From a virus: 21,663 bases of DNA. The translations under genes and the position numbers were made by a program. Of this stretch, positions 1 through 6,991 are shown one piece after another. Below the pieces are notes generated by a model. It was not told where the DNA came from and searched no databases. It saw only the letters and a program-made list of their open reading frames with translations. How positions within the stretch are numbered: the stretch's first letter is position 1; each line of letters begins with the position of its first letter. The stretch is from the IMG/VR virus record IMGVR_UViG_3300022698_000063, positions 1-21,663 of that record. One strand, written 5' to 3'.

Positions 1-132
1 AGCCGCCTCCGTGAGCACGTCGTCGATGTCGAGATTTACCGTACTCCAGATGTTCCAGACTCTGGTACCTGTCTGGCTGTTTTTCTCATTGGTGAATGTT
101 CTTCCAAATGTTTGACAACCTGTTACGCTCAT
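1..132 (-). CDS. Tail-region protein, partial (runs off left edge)
   Basis: An open frame begins with ATG at 132 and stays open to the window edge, giving 44 residues that start MSVTGCQTFGRTF. It begins 9 bases after the tape measure stop codon and has a GAGGT ribosome-binding sequence just upstream, so it is the next gene of the tail operon. By position it is likely a distal tail or baseplate-type protein, as those usually follow the tape measure gene in siphoviruses. The visible residues are too few to name a family. Function is inferred from position only. Confidence 0.6.
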   Translation of the reverse strand, partial: MSVTGCQTFGRTFTNEKNSQTGTRVWNIWSTVNLDIDDVLTEAA

Positions 133-141
133 GGTGACCTC

Positions 142-1920
142 TTATGCGAAATTTGTTATCGCCAGCCCCTTAATCGGGATTCCGCTCTTGGCAATCTCAT
201 TTGTATTCTTTGCTGTGTCTTCGTTGGCCTTCGCGTTTTTTGCGGCAAGGTCCTCTCGACCAGCGGCGGCAAGAACCTTGTGCGCCTCGACACTGCCCAT
301 CATGGTGGCCTGCGGTAGCTCCATGCTGATGCCACTGCCGCCCTTTCCGCCACCAAGCCATCCTTCACCCAGCTTCCAGAGGTCGCCGAGTGTCTTTTTC
401 ATTCCGAATCTGAACTGAGGAGCCTCTGAGCCGCCGATTGCCTCAAGCTCCCTGCCCATCTCATCGGTAATTTTCTCCATATCCTTAACGCCACTCATGA
501 GGGCCTTTTTGCCCTCGTCAAGGCCGCCAGTCATTGCGGCCTTGATTGCGTCAGGGATGTTTCCAAGAATGGTAACAGCGTTTTTGCCGAACTCTTCAAA
601 CATGACGATTATTGCGTTCAGGTATGCTCCGATTCTGGTCTGTATCACCCCAAGGTTGTGCGGGATGTTCATAATGAATACGAGGACTTGAACAACGCCA
701 AGCAACATCTTCTTCAGGCCATCGGTAATTCTTTCCATCATTGTCTCACCTTCGCCGAGCGCCTCTGCCAATGTCAACACAGCCGCCACCATTAAAAGGA
801 CAAAACCAATGATTATGGCCAGTGCTATAGCTACGGGAGCGGCGGCTGGGCCGAGTGCAATGATTGCAATAATAAGCGCAACCACACCAGCAAACAAGGC
901 AAGTACAGCGGCCAACACCAATGCAAGAAATCCAATCAACAAAGTTATGCCAATAATTACCTGCTTCGTGCCCTTGTCGAATGACTTCCATAGTCCGACA
1001 ATCACCTTGAGCCCATCTGTCAGGAGCTTCATTACTTCAGCCAGTCCAAGTGTTTCAATGATGTCTTTTCCGACTGCCTCCTTCGCGGCCTTAACCTGCT
1101 CATTGAACGCACGCATCCAATACGTCGCACGCTCGGTCGCCTTGGTCGAGAATTGTATTGCATTTTTGCTTTGCTCTTGTGCTATCGTCAGGATGGCCAG
1201 TGCCCTAGCTACCTCAAACGTCATGTTTTTCTCACGCATGAGGGTCTTCGTAAGCTCTTTCGTCTTCTTATCATTGAGGCCTATTTTAATACCAAGAGAC
1301 TTGACGTTTTCGGTTTCGCCGAGCATGGCTTTTGTGAGACGCATGGTCGCCTCAGCGGCACCGCCAGCGACGTTGTTATGCTCTGCAAGCTTGGCACCGA
1401 GGTCTGATGTCATTGCGGCAAGACCTGCGGCCCTCTTGCCAGAAAGCCCAAGTGCCGACGCCAAGTCGCCAGTTGTCGCTATGAGCTCTCTTGCGGTGCT
1501 GTTGGCCAGTCCATACCTATCGGCTAAGATTTTGGCGGCTAGACTCGCCTCTCTCATACCACCTCGGCCAAACACCGCCTGAAACTTCGCCTCTGCCTCC
1601 TCGGCGGCGAGACCCATCTTCACCATCTCTTTGGCTAGGCTAAAGATGCTGTTGCCAACCTTATTCAGAGCACCTGACACCTTGTTTGCGACCGTGGCAA
1701 GGACGCCAAGTCTGACAATGAGGCCCTGCATGTCCTTACCGGCCTTTTTGGAGGTAGTGGACACTTCACTGAGCTTCTTGTTGAGCTTGGTAAACGAGCT
1801 TTCGTATTCTTTTAGCGTCTTGACTTCAAACAGGTTGCCACCCATTGCTGGCGTGTTTGGGCCACCTCCCTTGTTAAAGGGTTGCCCAGGTGGTTGTCCG
1901 CCTAATGTTCCAAGTGCCAT
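142..1920 (-). CDS. Tail tape measure protein
   Basis: This 592-residue protein sets tail length and probably helps DNA enter the cell. It has a Gly/Pro-rich start, a long Lys/Ala/Glu-rich helical region (about 35-300), and a strongly hydrophobic stretch at about 320-386 (several potential membrane helices). A segment at about 204-216 (ENVKSLGIKIGLN) matches the 'LGIKI' type motif common in phage tape measures. It follows the G/GT chaperone genes directly, as in lambda-like tail operons, with only 3 bases between the upstream TAA and its ATG and a GGGG ribosome-binding sequence. At the known ratio of about 1.5 angstrom per residue the tail would be near 90 nm, which is an estimate. The family is clear from composition, length and position; no enzymatic domain is visible. 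Confidence 0.9.
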   Translation of the reverse strand: MALGTLGGQPPGQPFNKGGGPNTPAMGGNLFEVKTLKEYESSFTKLNKKLSEVSTTSKKAGKDMQGLIVRLGVLATVANKVSGALNKVGNSIFSLAKEMVKMGLAAEEAEAKFQAVFGRGGMREASLAAKILADRYGLANSTARELIATTGDLASALGLSGKRAAGLAAMTSDLGAKLAEHNNVAGGAAEATMRLTKAMLGETENVKSLGIKIGLNDKKTKELTKTLMREKNMTFEVARALAILTIAQEQSKNAIQFSTKATERATYWMRAFNEQVKAAKEAVGKDIIETLGLAEVMKLLTDGLKVIVGLWKSFDKGTKQVIIGITLLIGFLALVLAAVLALFAGVVALIIAIIALGPAAAPVAIALAIIIGFVLLMVAAVLTLAEALGEGETMMERITDGLKKMLLGVVQVLVFIMNIPHNLGVIQTRIGAYLNAIIVMFEEFGKNAVTILGNIPDAIKAAMTGGLDEGKKALMSGVKDMEKITDEMGRELEAIGGSEAPQFRFGMKKTLGDLWKLGEGWLGGGKGGSGISMELPQATMMGSVEAHKVLAAAGREDLAAKNAKANEDTAKNTNEIAKSGIPIKGLAITNFA

Positions 1921-1923
1921 TTT

Positions 1924-2277
1924 TTACCCCGCTTTCTGTTTCTCTTCAAACCGCAGGATGTCTTCCTCTGGAATAACATTCCCGAAGAAGGCACTCGCCT
2001 TTCTTGCCACCGCCGCTGGGTTGGTCTCTCTGCGCTCGAATTTAATCAACAGGTCGCTCAACCTTACCTTCCTTCTGCTCTTGCTGAAGCCGAGCATGAA
2101 GTCGTATATGGCCTTCGTGATAAGGGCGGCGTGGTAGTCCGCCCTGCGGTCACCTCTCGGCTCCGCAAGGCGCAACTGCCAACACAGATACTCTTCACGA
2201 GTAAGACGCTCATCCAGCTCGTCAACAGTACAGCCGATAATCTCTGCAAGGTCAAAAAGCCAGCCGTCTTTTTCTAC
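1924..2277 (-). CDS. Tail assembly chaperone, T-like frameshift extension (GT product)
   Basis: This is the downstream half of a lambda G/GT-type chaperone pair. Reading -1 from the slippery run at 2277-2283 gives 117 further residues beginning VEKDGWLFDLAEIIG and running through EEYLCWQLRLAEPRGDRR to the stop at 1924. The frame has no good start of its own: its first upstream stop (TAA) lies inside the same A-run, and an internal TTG at 2175 has no convincing ribosome-binding sequence. Fused to the 122-residue upstream protein the product would be 239 residues. GT fusions bind the tape measure protein and tube subunits during tail assembly. The arrangement between tube gene and tape measure gene is the canonical one. 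Confidence 0.85.
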   Translation of the reverse strand, partial: VEKDGWLFDLAEIIGCTVDELDERLTREEYLCWQLRLAEPRGDRRADYHAALITKAIYDFMLGFSKSRRKVRLSDLLIKFERRETNPAAVARKASAFFGNVIPEEDILRFEEKQKAG

Positions 2278-2642
2278 TTTTTTTTAGCGTCTTCCACCAG
2301 CTCTTCATTGTTCATGTTGAGCTTGTTTACCTTTGAAAACGCCTCTGTGAGTTCCTGAATTGCATCAACAGTAAGGTCGTCAACGATGGACTCTTCGCCA
2401 TCCTCAAGGAGAGGATTGCCAGATTCATCCTTGAAGAAGTTCTTCAGAATGAACTCAATCATGACTGCGTTCTTCGAGAAGTCATTCTCTTCTTCTTTGA
2501 TGTTGTGCTTCTTCTGGAACGCCTGTAACGCCTTGGCTTGCTTGACTGTCATCTTGCAAACCATGACGTCGATATCGAGGGATTCCATTCTGTAGCTTTC
2601 GCCACTTTTGAATCCCTGAACTGCTTTGCTTAGAATACCCAT
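2274..2642 (-). CDS. Tail assembly chaperone, G-like
   Basis: This 122-residue, charged, mostly helical protein sits between the tail tube gene and the tape measure gene, the position of lambda gpG. It starts at an ATG preceded by GGAGG 10 bases upstream and ends in a lysine run (EDAKKK) whose codons form the frameshift site. In this family most ribosomes stop here and make the short G form; a minority shift by -1 and make the longer GT form. The G and GT proteins coat the tape measure during assembly and are absent from the mature virion. Identity rests on position, size and the frameshift signal, not on strong sequence motifs. Confidence 0.85.
   Translation of the reverse strand: MGILSKAVQGFKSGESYRMESLDIDVMVCKMTVKQAKALQAFQKKHNIKEEENDFSKNAVMIEFILKNFFKDESGNPLLEDGEESIVDDLTVDAIQELTEAFSKVNKLNMNNEELVEDAKKK
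2277..2285 (-). promoter_or_regulatory. Programmed -1 ribosomal frameshift slippery site
   Basis: The minus strand has eight A residues followed by G. In the G frame this reads AAA AAA AAG TAG, so the heptamer A AAA AAG is in phase and a stop codon follows directly. Slippage by one base puts the ribosome into the frame GTA GAA AAA, which is open for 117 codons. A AAA AAG is a well-known efficient bacterial -1 slippery sequence. I did not identify a convincing downstream pseudoknot. Confidence 0.85.
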
Positions 2643-2677
2643 AGTTCATTGACCTCCATAGTCTGGGTGTTTTTTAT

Positions 2678-3103
2678 TTACGGAGCCGCCGCGTACACAG
2701 GACCAGTCTCGACATTGGCGTCGGTCAGGTTCGTGATAACGATGTTGCCGCTGATTTCCCAACGGTCGCCAGGACCAGCTTCGTTGACTTCAGCGCTTTG
2801 CAGGAAGCCGTAGAAGGTGATGGTTCCAAGACCCGCAACCGTGAAGACGAGCTCTTGGTTGTCGTTGATTTCGGCCTCAATGGCGGCAAACTCACTCGGG
2901 TCCCAGAGAGCCGTGAAGGGAAGGTCCCCTGACTCCTTGAGGGCCTGAGGTTGCTTGGTAATGTACTCCGTGTTGCTCAAGCAGGTGTTCTCAATCGCGT
3001 CACGGGCGGCAAAACCGATGCCACCAATGGACACGAAACAGAACGTCTGACTGCCAACCGCAAGAGTTGTTCCTACTGGTTCGTATGCTCGTTCGTTAGC
3101 CAT
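2678..3103 (-). CDS. Major tail tube protein
   Basis: This 141-residue protein is predicted to form the tail tube through stacked hexamer rings. It is rich in beta-type segments: an early GTTLAVGSQTF strand pair, a middle part starting LPFTALWDPSEF, and a late GDRWEISGNIVITN segment typical of tube proteins. Its place, after the tail terminator gene and before the G/GT genes, is where tube genes sit. The ATG at 3103 has a clear AAAGGAG ribosome-binding sequence about 7 bases upstream. The tail with a tape measure but no visible sheath gene fits a non-contractile tail. Confidence 0.85.
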   Translation of the reverse strand: MANERAYEPVGTTLAVGSQTFCFVSIGGIGFAARDAIENTCLSNTEYITKQPQALKESGDLPFTALWDPSEFAAIEAEINDNQELVFTVAGLGTITFYGFLQSAEVNEAGPGDRWEISGNIVITNLTDANVETGPVYAAAP

Positions 3104-3123
3104 GGGTTATCTCCTTTGGCTGG

Positions 3124-3585
3124 TTAGGAGTTGAGTGCAATTTCTCTTATCCCTGAAAAACTCATCAGGAAAACTGGTCGGTTCTCGTCGTCGTAAAACT
3201 CAATTTCTGGCAGTGTCTCCTGCTGAATGACCGTGTAGGTCGTGTGAAACTGTCTGCCATTGCTTATTTCGTGATTCTTTACCAAATTGAGTGCTCCTGC
3301 AACCTTCTGCGCCATCGCATAGCCTTCGACGTAGTCTGTGCATCTGACCCTCATCTGGAAGGTGACGTCTTCGCTCACGCATTCGCTTATCGTGTTGAAC
3401 CTCGTGCCGCCGCCGTCATAGATTGTGACGACATTGTCTGGCTGAGCTGGTTGCTGGCCGACATAGACCGCCCAACTGACGTCTTCGCTTCCAGCAAACT
3501 CGCCAAGCTGACAGACGGCGATGATGTCCTTGATGTCAACCGCGACACTGTTGCCAATAAGCGTTGTGTTGCATTGAAGAGTCAT
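3124..3585 (-). CDS. Tail terminator / minor capsid protein-like
   Basis: This 153-residue protein resembles the small phage family annotated as minor capsid or tail terminator proteins (the PF12691-like group), with an alpha-beta pattern, a central VGQQPAQPDNVVTIYDGGG segment and a C-terminal strand pair. Tail terminators cap the growing tube and join it to the head. It shares one base with the upstream gene (TGATG), showing translational coupling, and is followed by the tube gene 20 bases on. The assignment uses sequence flavour plus gene order. Confidence 0.7.
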   Translation of the reverse strand: MTLQCNTTLIGNSVAVDIKDIIAVCQLGEFAGSEDVSWAVYVGQQPAQPDNVVTIYDGGGTRFNTISECVSEDVTFQMRVRCTDYVEGYAMAQKVAGALNLVKNHEISNGRQFHTTYTVIQQETLPEIEFYDDENRPVFLMSFSGIREIALNS

Positions 3586-3938
3586 CAGGTTCCTCCGCCA
3601 AGTCGATGCTTGTAAACGGCGATTCTGTTTCTTGGGCTCTGGCTTCTTTCGGCCACTCGAACCTGACGAGCACCGACCTGCTTCCTGGGGGCTGACGGAT
3701 ATTCAGCGTCCGCCAGCTTCCCAAGCCATAGCCAGCCGTCAAGGGCAAGTTTTTGAGTGCTGTAGACCGTTGCAAAGCTGACGAATTCAACTCCAGTCGA
3801 GTCAACCGCACGCTCCTGCTCGTCCTGCCATCTGACAAGAATCTGAACAGCGTCACCTGGGACCGTCTGTCCAAACCCGTCTGGTTGGCCAGGGGGCCAG
3901 TAAACTGCTGGCTGTGTCAGGAGCTTGCGGTAACTCAT
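3585..3938 (-). CDS. Head closure (head-tail stopper-like) protein
   Basis: This 117-residue protein lies between the connector gene and the tail terminator gene, where head closure proteins are normally found. It begins MSYRKLLTQPAVYWPPG and contains a short barrel-like stretch (AVQILVRWQDEQER, then VEFVSFATVY). Proteins of this type bind under the connector ring, hold DNA in the head, and give the docking surface for the tail. Its ATG follows the upstream TAG with no gap, and its stop overlaps the next start by one base. The fold is inferred from position and length; the sequence alone is not decisive. Confidence 0.6.
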   Translation of the reverse strand: MSYRKLLTQPAVYWPPGQPDGFGQTVPGDAVQILVRWQDEQERAVDSTGVEFVSFATVYSTQKLALDGWLWLGKLADAEYPSAPRKQVGARQVRVAERSQSPRNRIAVYKHRLGGGT

Positions 3939-4220
3939 CTATGCACCTTTTGGTCCAAAGCCCTTTTTCTTCGCCTTCGGGAACATGTCGCACTTGGCGA
4001 AGTGGGTCAGCATCTTGGCCTTCTTCTCTGGCGTGTCGAGATGTGCCCACGCCTGACCAAGGACGATTTCCCAGTTCCTGTTCTTGAGCCAGTTTGTCAG
4101 GGCCTCGGTGTCGATTACGCCCTCTAGCATCTTGATGGTCAACTCCATGATTTCCTTGACCTTGTCGTCAACTGGCGGCTTCTCTGCTGGTTTCTCTTCT
4201 GTTTTCGGCTCTTCACTCAT
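3939..4220 (-). CDS. Unknown small protein in head-tail joining cluster
   Basis: I do not recognise this 93-residue protein. The first 20 residues are acidic, Lys/Pro-rich and probably disordered (SEEPKTEEKPAEKPP). The middle looks helical with several Trp residues (NWLKNRNWEIVLGQAWAHL), and the C-terminus is basic (FPKAKKKGFGPKG). It has a GGAGG ribosome-binding sequence ahead of the ATG and abuts the head closure gene directly, so it is translated with the connector set. A role in head completion is inferred only from this setting. Confidence 0.65.
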   Translation of the reverse strand: MSEEPKTEEKPAEKPPVDDKVKEIMELTIKMLEGVIDTEALTNWLKNRNWEIVLGQAWAHLDTPEKKAKMLTHFAKCDMFPKAKKKGFGPKGA

Positions 4221-4235
4221 TGTCGTTCCTCCATA

Positions 4236-5144
4236 TTATTGAACGCCCATCGGGATTCGCCTGAAGAGGTCCAAGCTACCCGTGTATGGGTCAACATAAC
4301 TGAATGCGTCGAAGTTGTCACTTATTTTGTACGAATAGTCACCGACCTTTTCACTCTCAAGGTACGGATTGAGGTCAATGTTGCCGAATGCGTCAGCAAC
4401 CGCCTTTGTTGCTATCTCGGTGAGAGAGGCTGGCAGGTCGGCCTCTTCATAGCCGCCTTCATAGATGACCACGAACGGCGTGTTCGACCCGAGCTTGACA
4501 CTTGCCCTGTAAAGGCCGTCTGTTTGCCTTGAGAGCCTGAATGCGTTGACACAGCCGTAAAGATACACATCGTCGGATGCGTCCTCCATCGGGCCTGAGC
4601 CAGCCGCAACAATGCATTTGGCCGGATAGGACGCGTAGTCCGCATCTGATGCCGTCGCTGTCCAGTTGGTCTCTGCCGAAATGGCCGTGATAAGGTCCTG
4701 AACCGTTGAAGAGTCGGTTATGGCTATCTCTGTTTTCGTCAGGTTCTCGACCAGTACCAACTTCTCGCCAGCAGTGAAGTCAACGTACCCAGAAGAACTT
4801 CCGTCATACTGGATGTCGATGATGGTCTGCATTCCATAGGCGGCATAGAGAACCGCGCTGACTGGCAGGTTGTCGAGAACGACAAGCTCTCCCTGCTTCC
4901 TGATTGTCGGGTAGTTGACCGAGTTCCAACCATTGTCGTCACACTGCATCTCGGGCCACCACGGCTCGTGAAGGTTGTCGCTTCCGTACTGAACGACGGC
5001 GTAGTTGTCCTTCGTGAAGTTCCGATTGCAATAGCGTGAGATTGCGTCATCGACGGCTGAAATCAGGTAGCCGAGAAGCGTGTCATATGTCGAGTCGGTC
5101 AGACCGAGGTATGCCTTGACTCTTGTAAGTGTCGTCAGTGCCAT
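4236..5144 (-). CDS. Head-tail connector (gp6/adaptor-like) with large central insertion
   Basis: The first 47 residues (MALTTLTRVKAYLGLTDS onward, with YLISAVDDAISRYCNR) match the start of the gp6-like connector family, whose members form the ring below the portal. The last part (LPASLTEIATKAVADAFG, then GDYSYKI) matches the helical end of the same family. Typical members have about 100-200 residues; this one has 302, because a beta-rich central segment of roughly 150 residues (about 70-220) is inserted. The ATG overlaps the stop of the upstream 586-residue gene (TAATG). The family call is good; what the insertion does is unknown. Confidence 0.8.
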   Translation of the reverse strand: MALTTLTRVKAYLGLTDSTYDTLLGYLISAVDDAISRYCNRNFTKDNYAVVQYGSDNLHEPWWPEMQCDDNGWNSVNYPTIRKQGELVVLDNLPVSAVLYAAYGMQTIIDIQYDGSSSGYVDFTAGEKLVLVENLTKTEIAITDSSTVQDLITAISAETNWTATASDADYASYPAKCIVAAGSGPMEDASDDVYLYGCVNAFRLSRQTDGLYRASVKLGSNTPFVVIYEGGYEEADLPASLTEIATKAVADAFGNIDLNPYLESEKVGDYSYKISDNFDAFSYVDPYTGSLDLFRRIPMGVQ

Positions 5145-6904
5145 TATTTAGCTCCTGCTTTCTGCCTCTCTTTAGTAGCTTCCTTGAGCGTCACCTTCTT
5201 GAACACGTCCAGTTTCGACTCAGGGTTGGCGTTGAGAATTTCCACTTCAGGAAACTTCTCCTTGATTTCCTTGGCCATTGTCTCCTGGCGACTGAGGAAT
5301 GCGCTGTACGTGTTGTCGCAGACGTACCTGATGTTCTCGTACCAGTTGCTTTCGCCGTCTTCGGCCTTGCACATGTCGAAGCCGAGCAGTACGATTTTCT
5401 TCGCGCCGCCAAGAAGGGCCAAGTTCAGGGCCGCAAAGCCGCTGTTCAGATTCCATGCAACCTTGGTCGGGTCGTCGGAGATTCCATCATTTGACGGAAA
5501 GACATTAACGACGCGTTCGTGCCTGATGCCGCTCGTCGTGTAAATTCTCTTCAGCCTCTTTTTGCCAAGAACGTCGGCTCTTTTTCTATTGAACCACACA
5601 TCGTCGCCGAAGAACAGGGTCTCTGCAAGCCCCAGTTCAAACGAGCCGTTAATCGCCAGACAGGTCTTTCCCTTCAGTTTTCTCTTCAAATCAACACCCT
5701 TCAGCGACGGCCCTCCACCGATGATGTAGACAGTCTCTCCGTCGCACCATTTCTCAACGCTCTTGTATGGTATCTCATCACCGCTTTTATTGGCCCTTGG
5801 AAGCCTCCACCTGACCTCGTGTGGTCGAGGCCTGCCATGAAAGCAAACCATATGGAAGTCTTCGGGAGATTTGCCCTCCTTTGTGATTTCCTTCTTAAAG
5901 CTGGCGATGTTGTAGAAGTCCTGAAATCTCATGACGTCGAGCTTTGACTCTTCACACCATTGCTCAATAAGCCTCTGGTCCCACTCGTCCGCCCTGGGTC
6001 TATGTTTGATTGCGTTCTCGTACAGGAATCGCTTGTCTTTTGGGTTGAAGAGCATGACGCCTGAAGCGAGCGACTCGGGATGAAGCAGGTCGCTGAGCAT
6101 CATGAAGTCTGCGTTGTCGGTCAGGATGCCGTCAAGGCCTGCCGTGACAATGGTGTCAAGGTCGAGGTAGAGGACGTTCCTGTAGTTGACCCACAGCTCC
6201 TCCCTGAACACCTCAAACTTCGAGTGCCATCCCTTTAGGTCTGATTCGAGAGGGATGCACCTGACGCCCTTGACGTTGATTTCCTCGGCCACGTCGGTCA
6301 GGCAGAAGAAGTCGAAATCTACGTGCTTGATGTTTTTCTTAACGCATTCAAACAGGTTCTTGACGTAGTTGTTGCAGTGGCTGTCGAAGTCGCCCCCTTG
6401 ACTGTAGACGCATACGACGGCGCTCTTCACTGCGTTTTTCAGCTTCAGGTCAATACCCTTGATGATTGCCGTTTGTGGGGACAGGGTCTTTTCAATCTCG
6501 ACAACGTTGTACGTGCCGAACAGGTCGATATTCCGCTCGGAGTACGTGTCGGCGTCGTGGACGGCAATGAACTGCGCATGCTTGACCAGCTTCGGCAGTT
6601 GTTTGTACCTGTCTTTGACCATCTGCTCGTTGTCCAGTAACACTAGATGTGTCGGCTTGTCCAGTTCCCATTTCTCCCAGTCTTCGACCCTTACGAACTC
6701 AGCCGCCTCGGCATAGGGCTCTACCTTCTTCTGCCACTGCCTGTCTTGATAGTAGACCGTGAAGTGCAGGCCCCTTGCCTTGGCGATTTCGTTCAGAACG
6801 AGCGTCGAGTAGAAGCCACATCCCATTTCTGCGATATGAGAGCCTATCGGCGCATTCAGTGCGTATCTGACCAGAATCCTTAAATGAGTTGCATAAGCAT
6901 CCAT
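5144..6904 (-). CDS. Three-domain putative glycan-modifying protein (methyltransferase-like + GT8-like + DUF115/Maf-like)
   Basis: This 586-residue protein looks like three enzymes fused. Residues 1-150 resemble a class I SAM-dependent methyltransferase or a degenerate relative (AEMGCGFYST at 25-34, then THLVLLD near 85-91). Residues 160-370 resemble a family 8 GT-A glycosyltransferase: VLYLDLDTIV with the metal-binding D-x-D at 248-250, SGVMLFNP at 281-288 and FHGRPRPHE at 355-363. Residues 390-586 resemble the DUF115/MptE/Maf-type Rossmann region: YIIGGGPSLKG at 393-403, LAINGS at 416-421, FFGDD at 431-435 and LGGAKKIVLLGFDM at 498-511. Some Maf relatives transfer nonulosonic acids to flagellin. 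The gene sits between major capsid and connector, so it should be expressed at late time. Substrate and activity are unknown. Confidence 0.75.
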   Translation of the reverse strand: MDAYATHLRILVRYALNAPIGSHIAEMGCGFYSTLVLNEIAKARGLHFTVYYQDRQWQKKVEPYAEAAEFVRVEDWEKWELDKPTHLVLLDNEQMVKDRYKQLPKLVKHAQFIAVHDADTYSERNIDLFGTYNVVEIEKTLSPQTAIIKGIDLKLKNAVKSAVVCVYSQGGDFDSHCNNYVKNLFECVKKNIKHVDFDFFCLTDVAEEINVKGVRCIPLESDLKGWHSKFEVFREELWVNYRNVLYLDLDTIVTAGLDGILTDNADFMMLSDLLHPESLASGVMLFNPKDKRFLYENAIKHRPRADEWDQRLIEQWCEESKLDVMRFQDFYNIASFKKEITKEGKSPEDFHMVCFHGRPRPHEVRWRLPRANKSGDEIPYKSVEKWCDGETVYIIGGGPSLKGVDLKRKLKGKTCLAINGSFELGLAETLFFGDDVWFNRKRADVLGKKRLKRIYTTSGIRHERVVNVFPSNDGISDDPTKVAWNLNSGFAALNLALLGGAKKIVLLGFDMCKAEDGESNWYENIRYVCDNTYSAFLSRQETMAKEIKEKFPEVEILNANPESKLDVFKKVTLKEATKERQKAGAK

Positions 6905-6944
6905 TGCCGCTTTTGACCTCCATAACAGTTAAAGCGGGCAGGCA

Positions 6945-6970
6945 GTCCTCCCCTTTTTACGGGGGAGGAC
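6945..6970 (-). promoter_or_regulatory. Hairpin between capsid gene and the following gene
   Basis: A perfect 9-bp inverted repeat (GTCCTCCCC / GGGGAGGAC) with an 8-base loop lies 21 bases after the capsid stop codon. No T-tract follows on either strand, so it is not a standard intrinsic terminator. It could protect the 3' end of capsid mRNA or reduce read-through into the next gene; both are inference. Confidence 0.55.
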
Positions 6971-6991
6971 ACACCATACTCAATTTTCAGA

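Noticed and set aside
809-1582. Plus-strand open frame of 257 codons
   Set aside because: It is antisense to the tape measure gene, has composition of a shadow frame and no ribosome-binding context.
6945-6970. Intrinsic terminator after the capsid gene
   Set aside because: The hairpin is strong but no T-tract follows on either strand, so I list it as a hairpin only.
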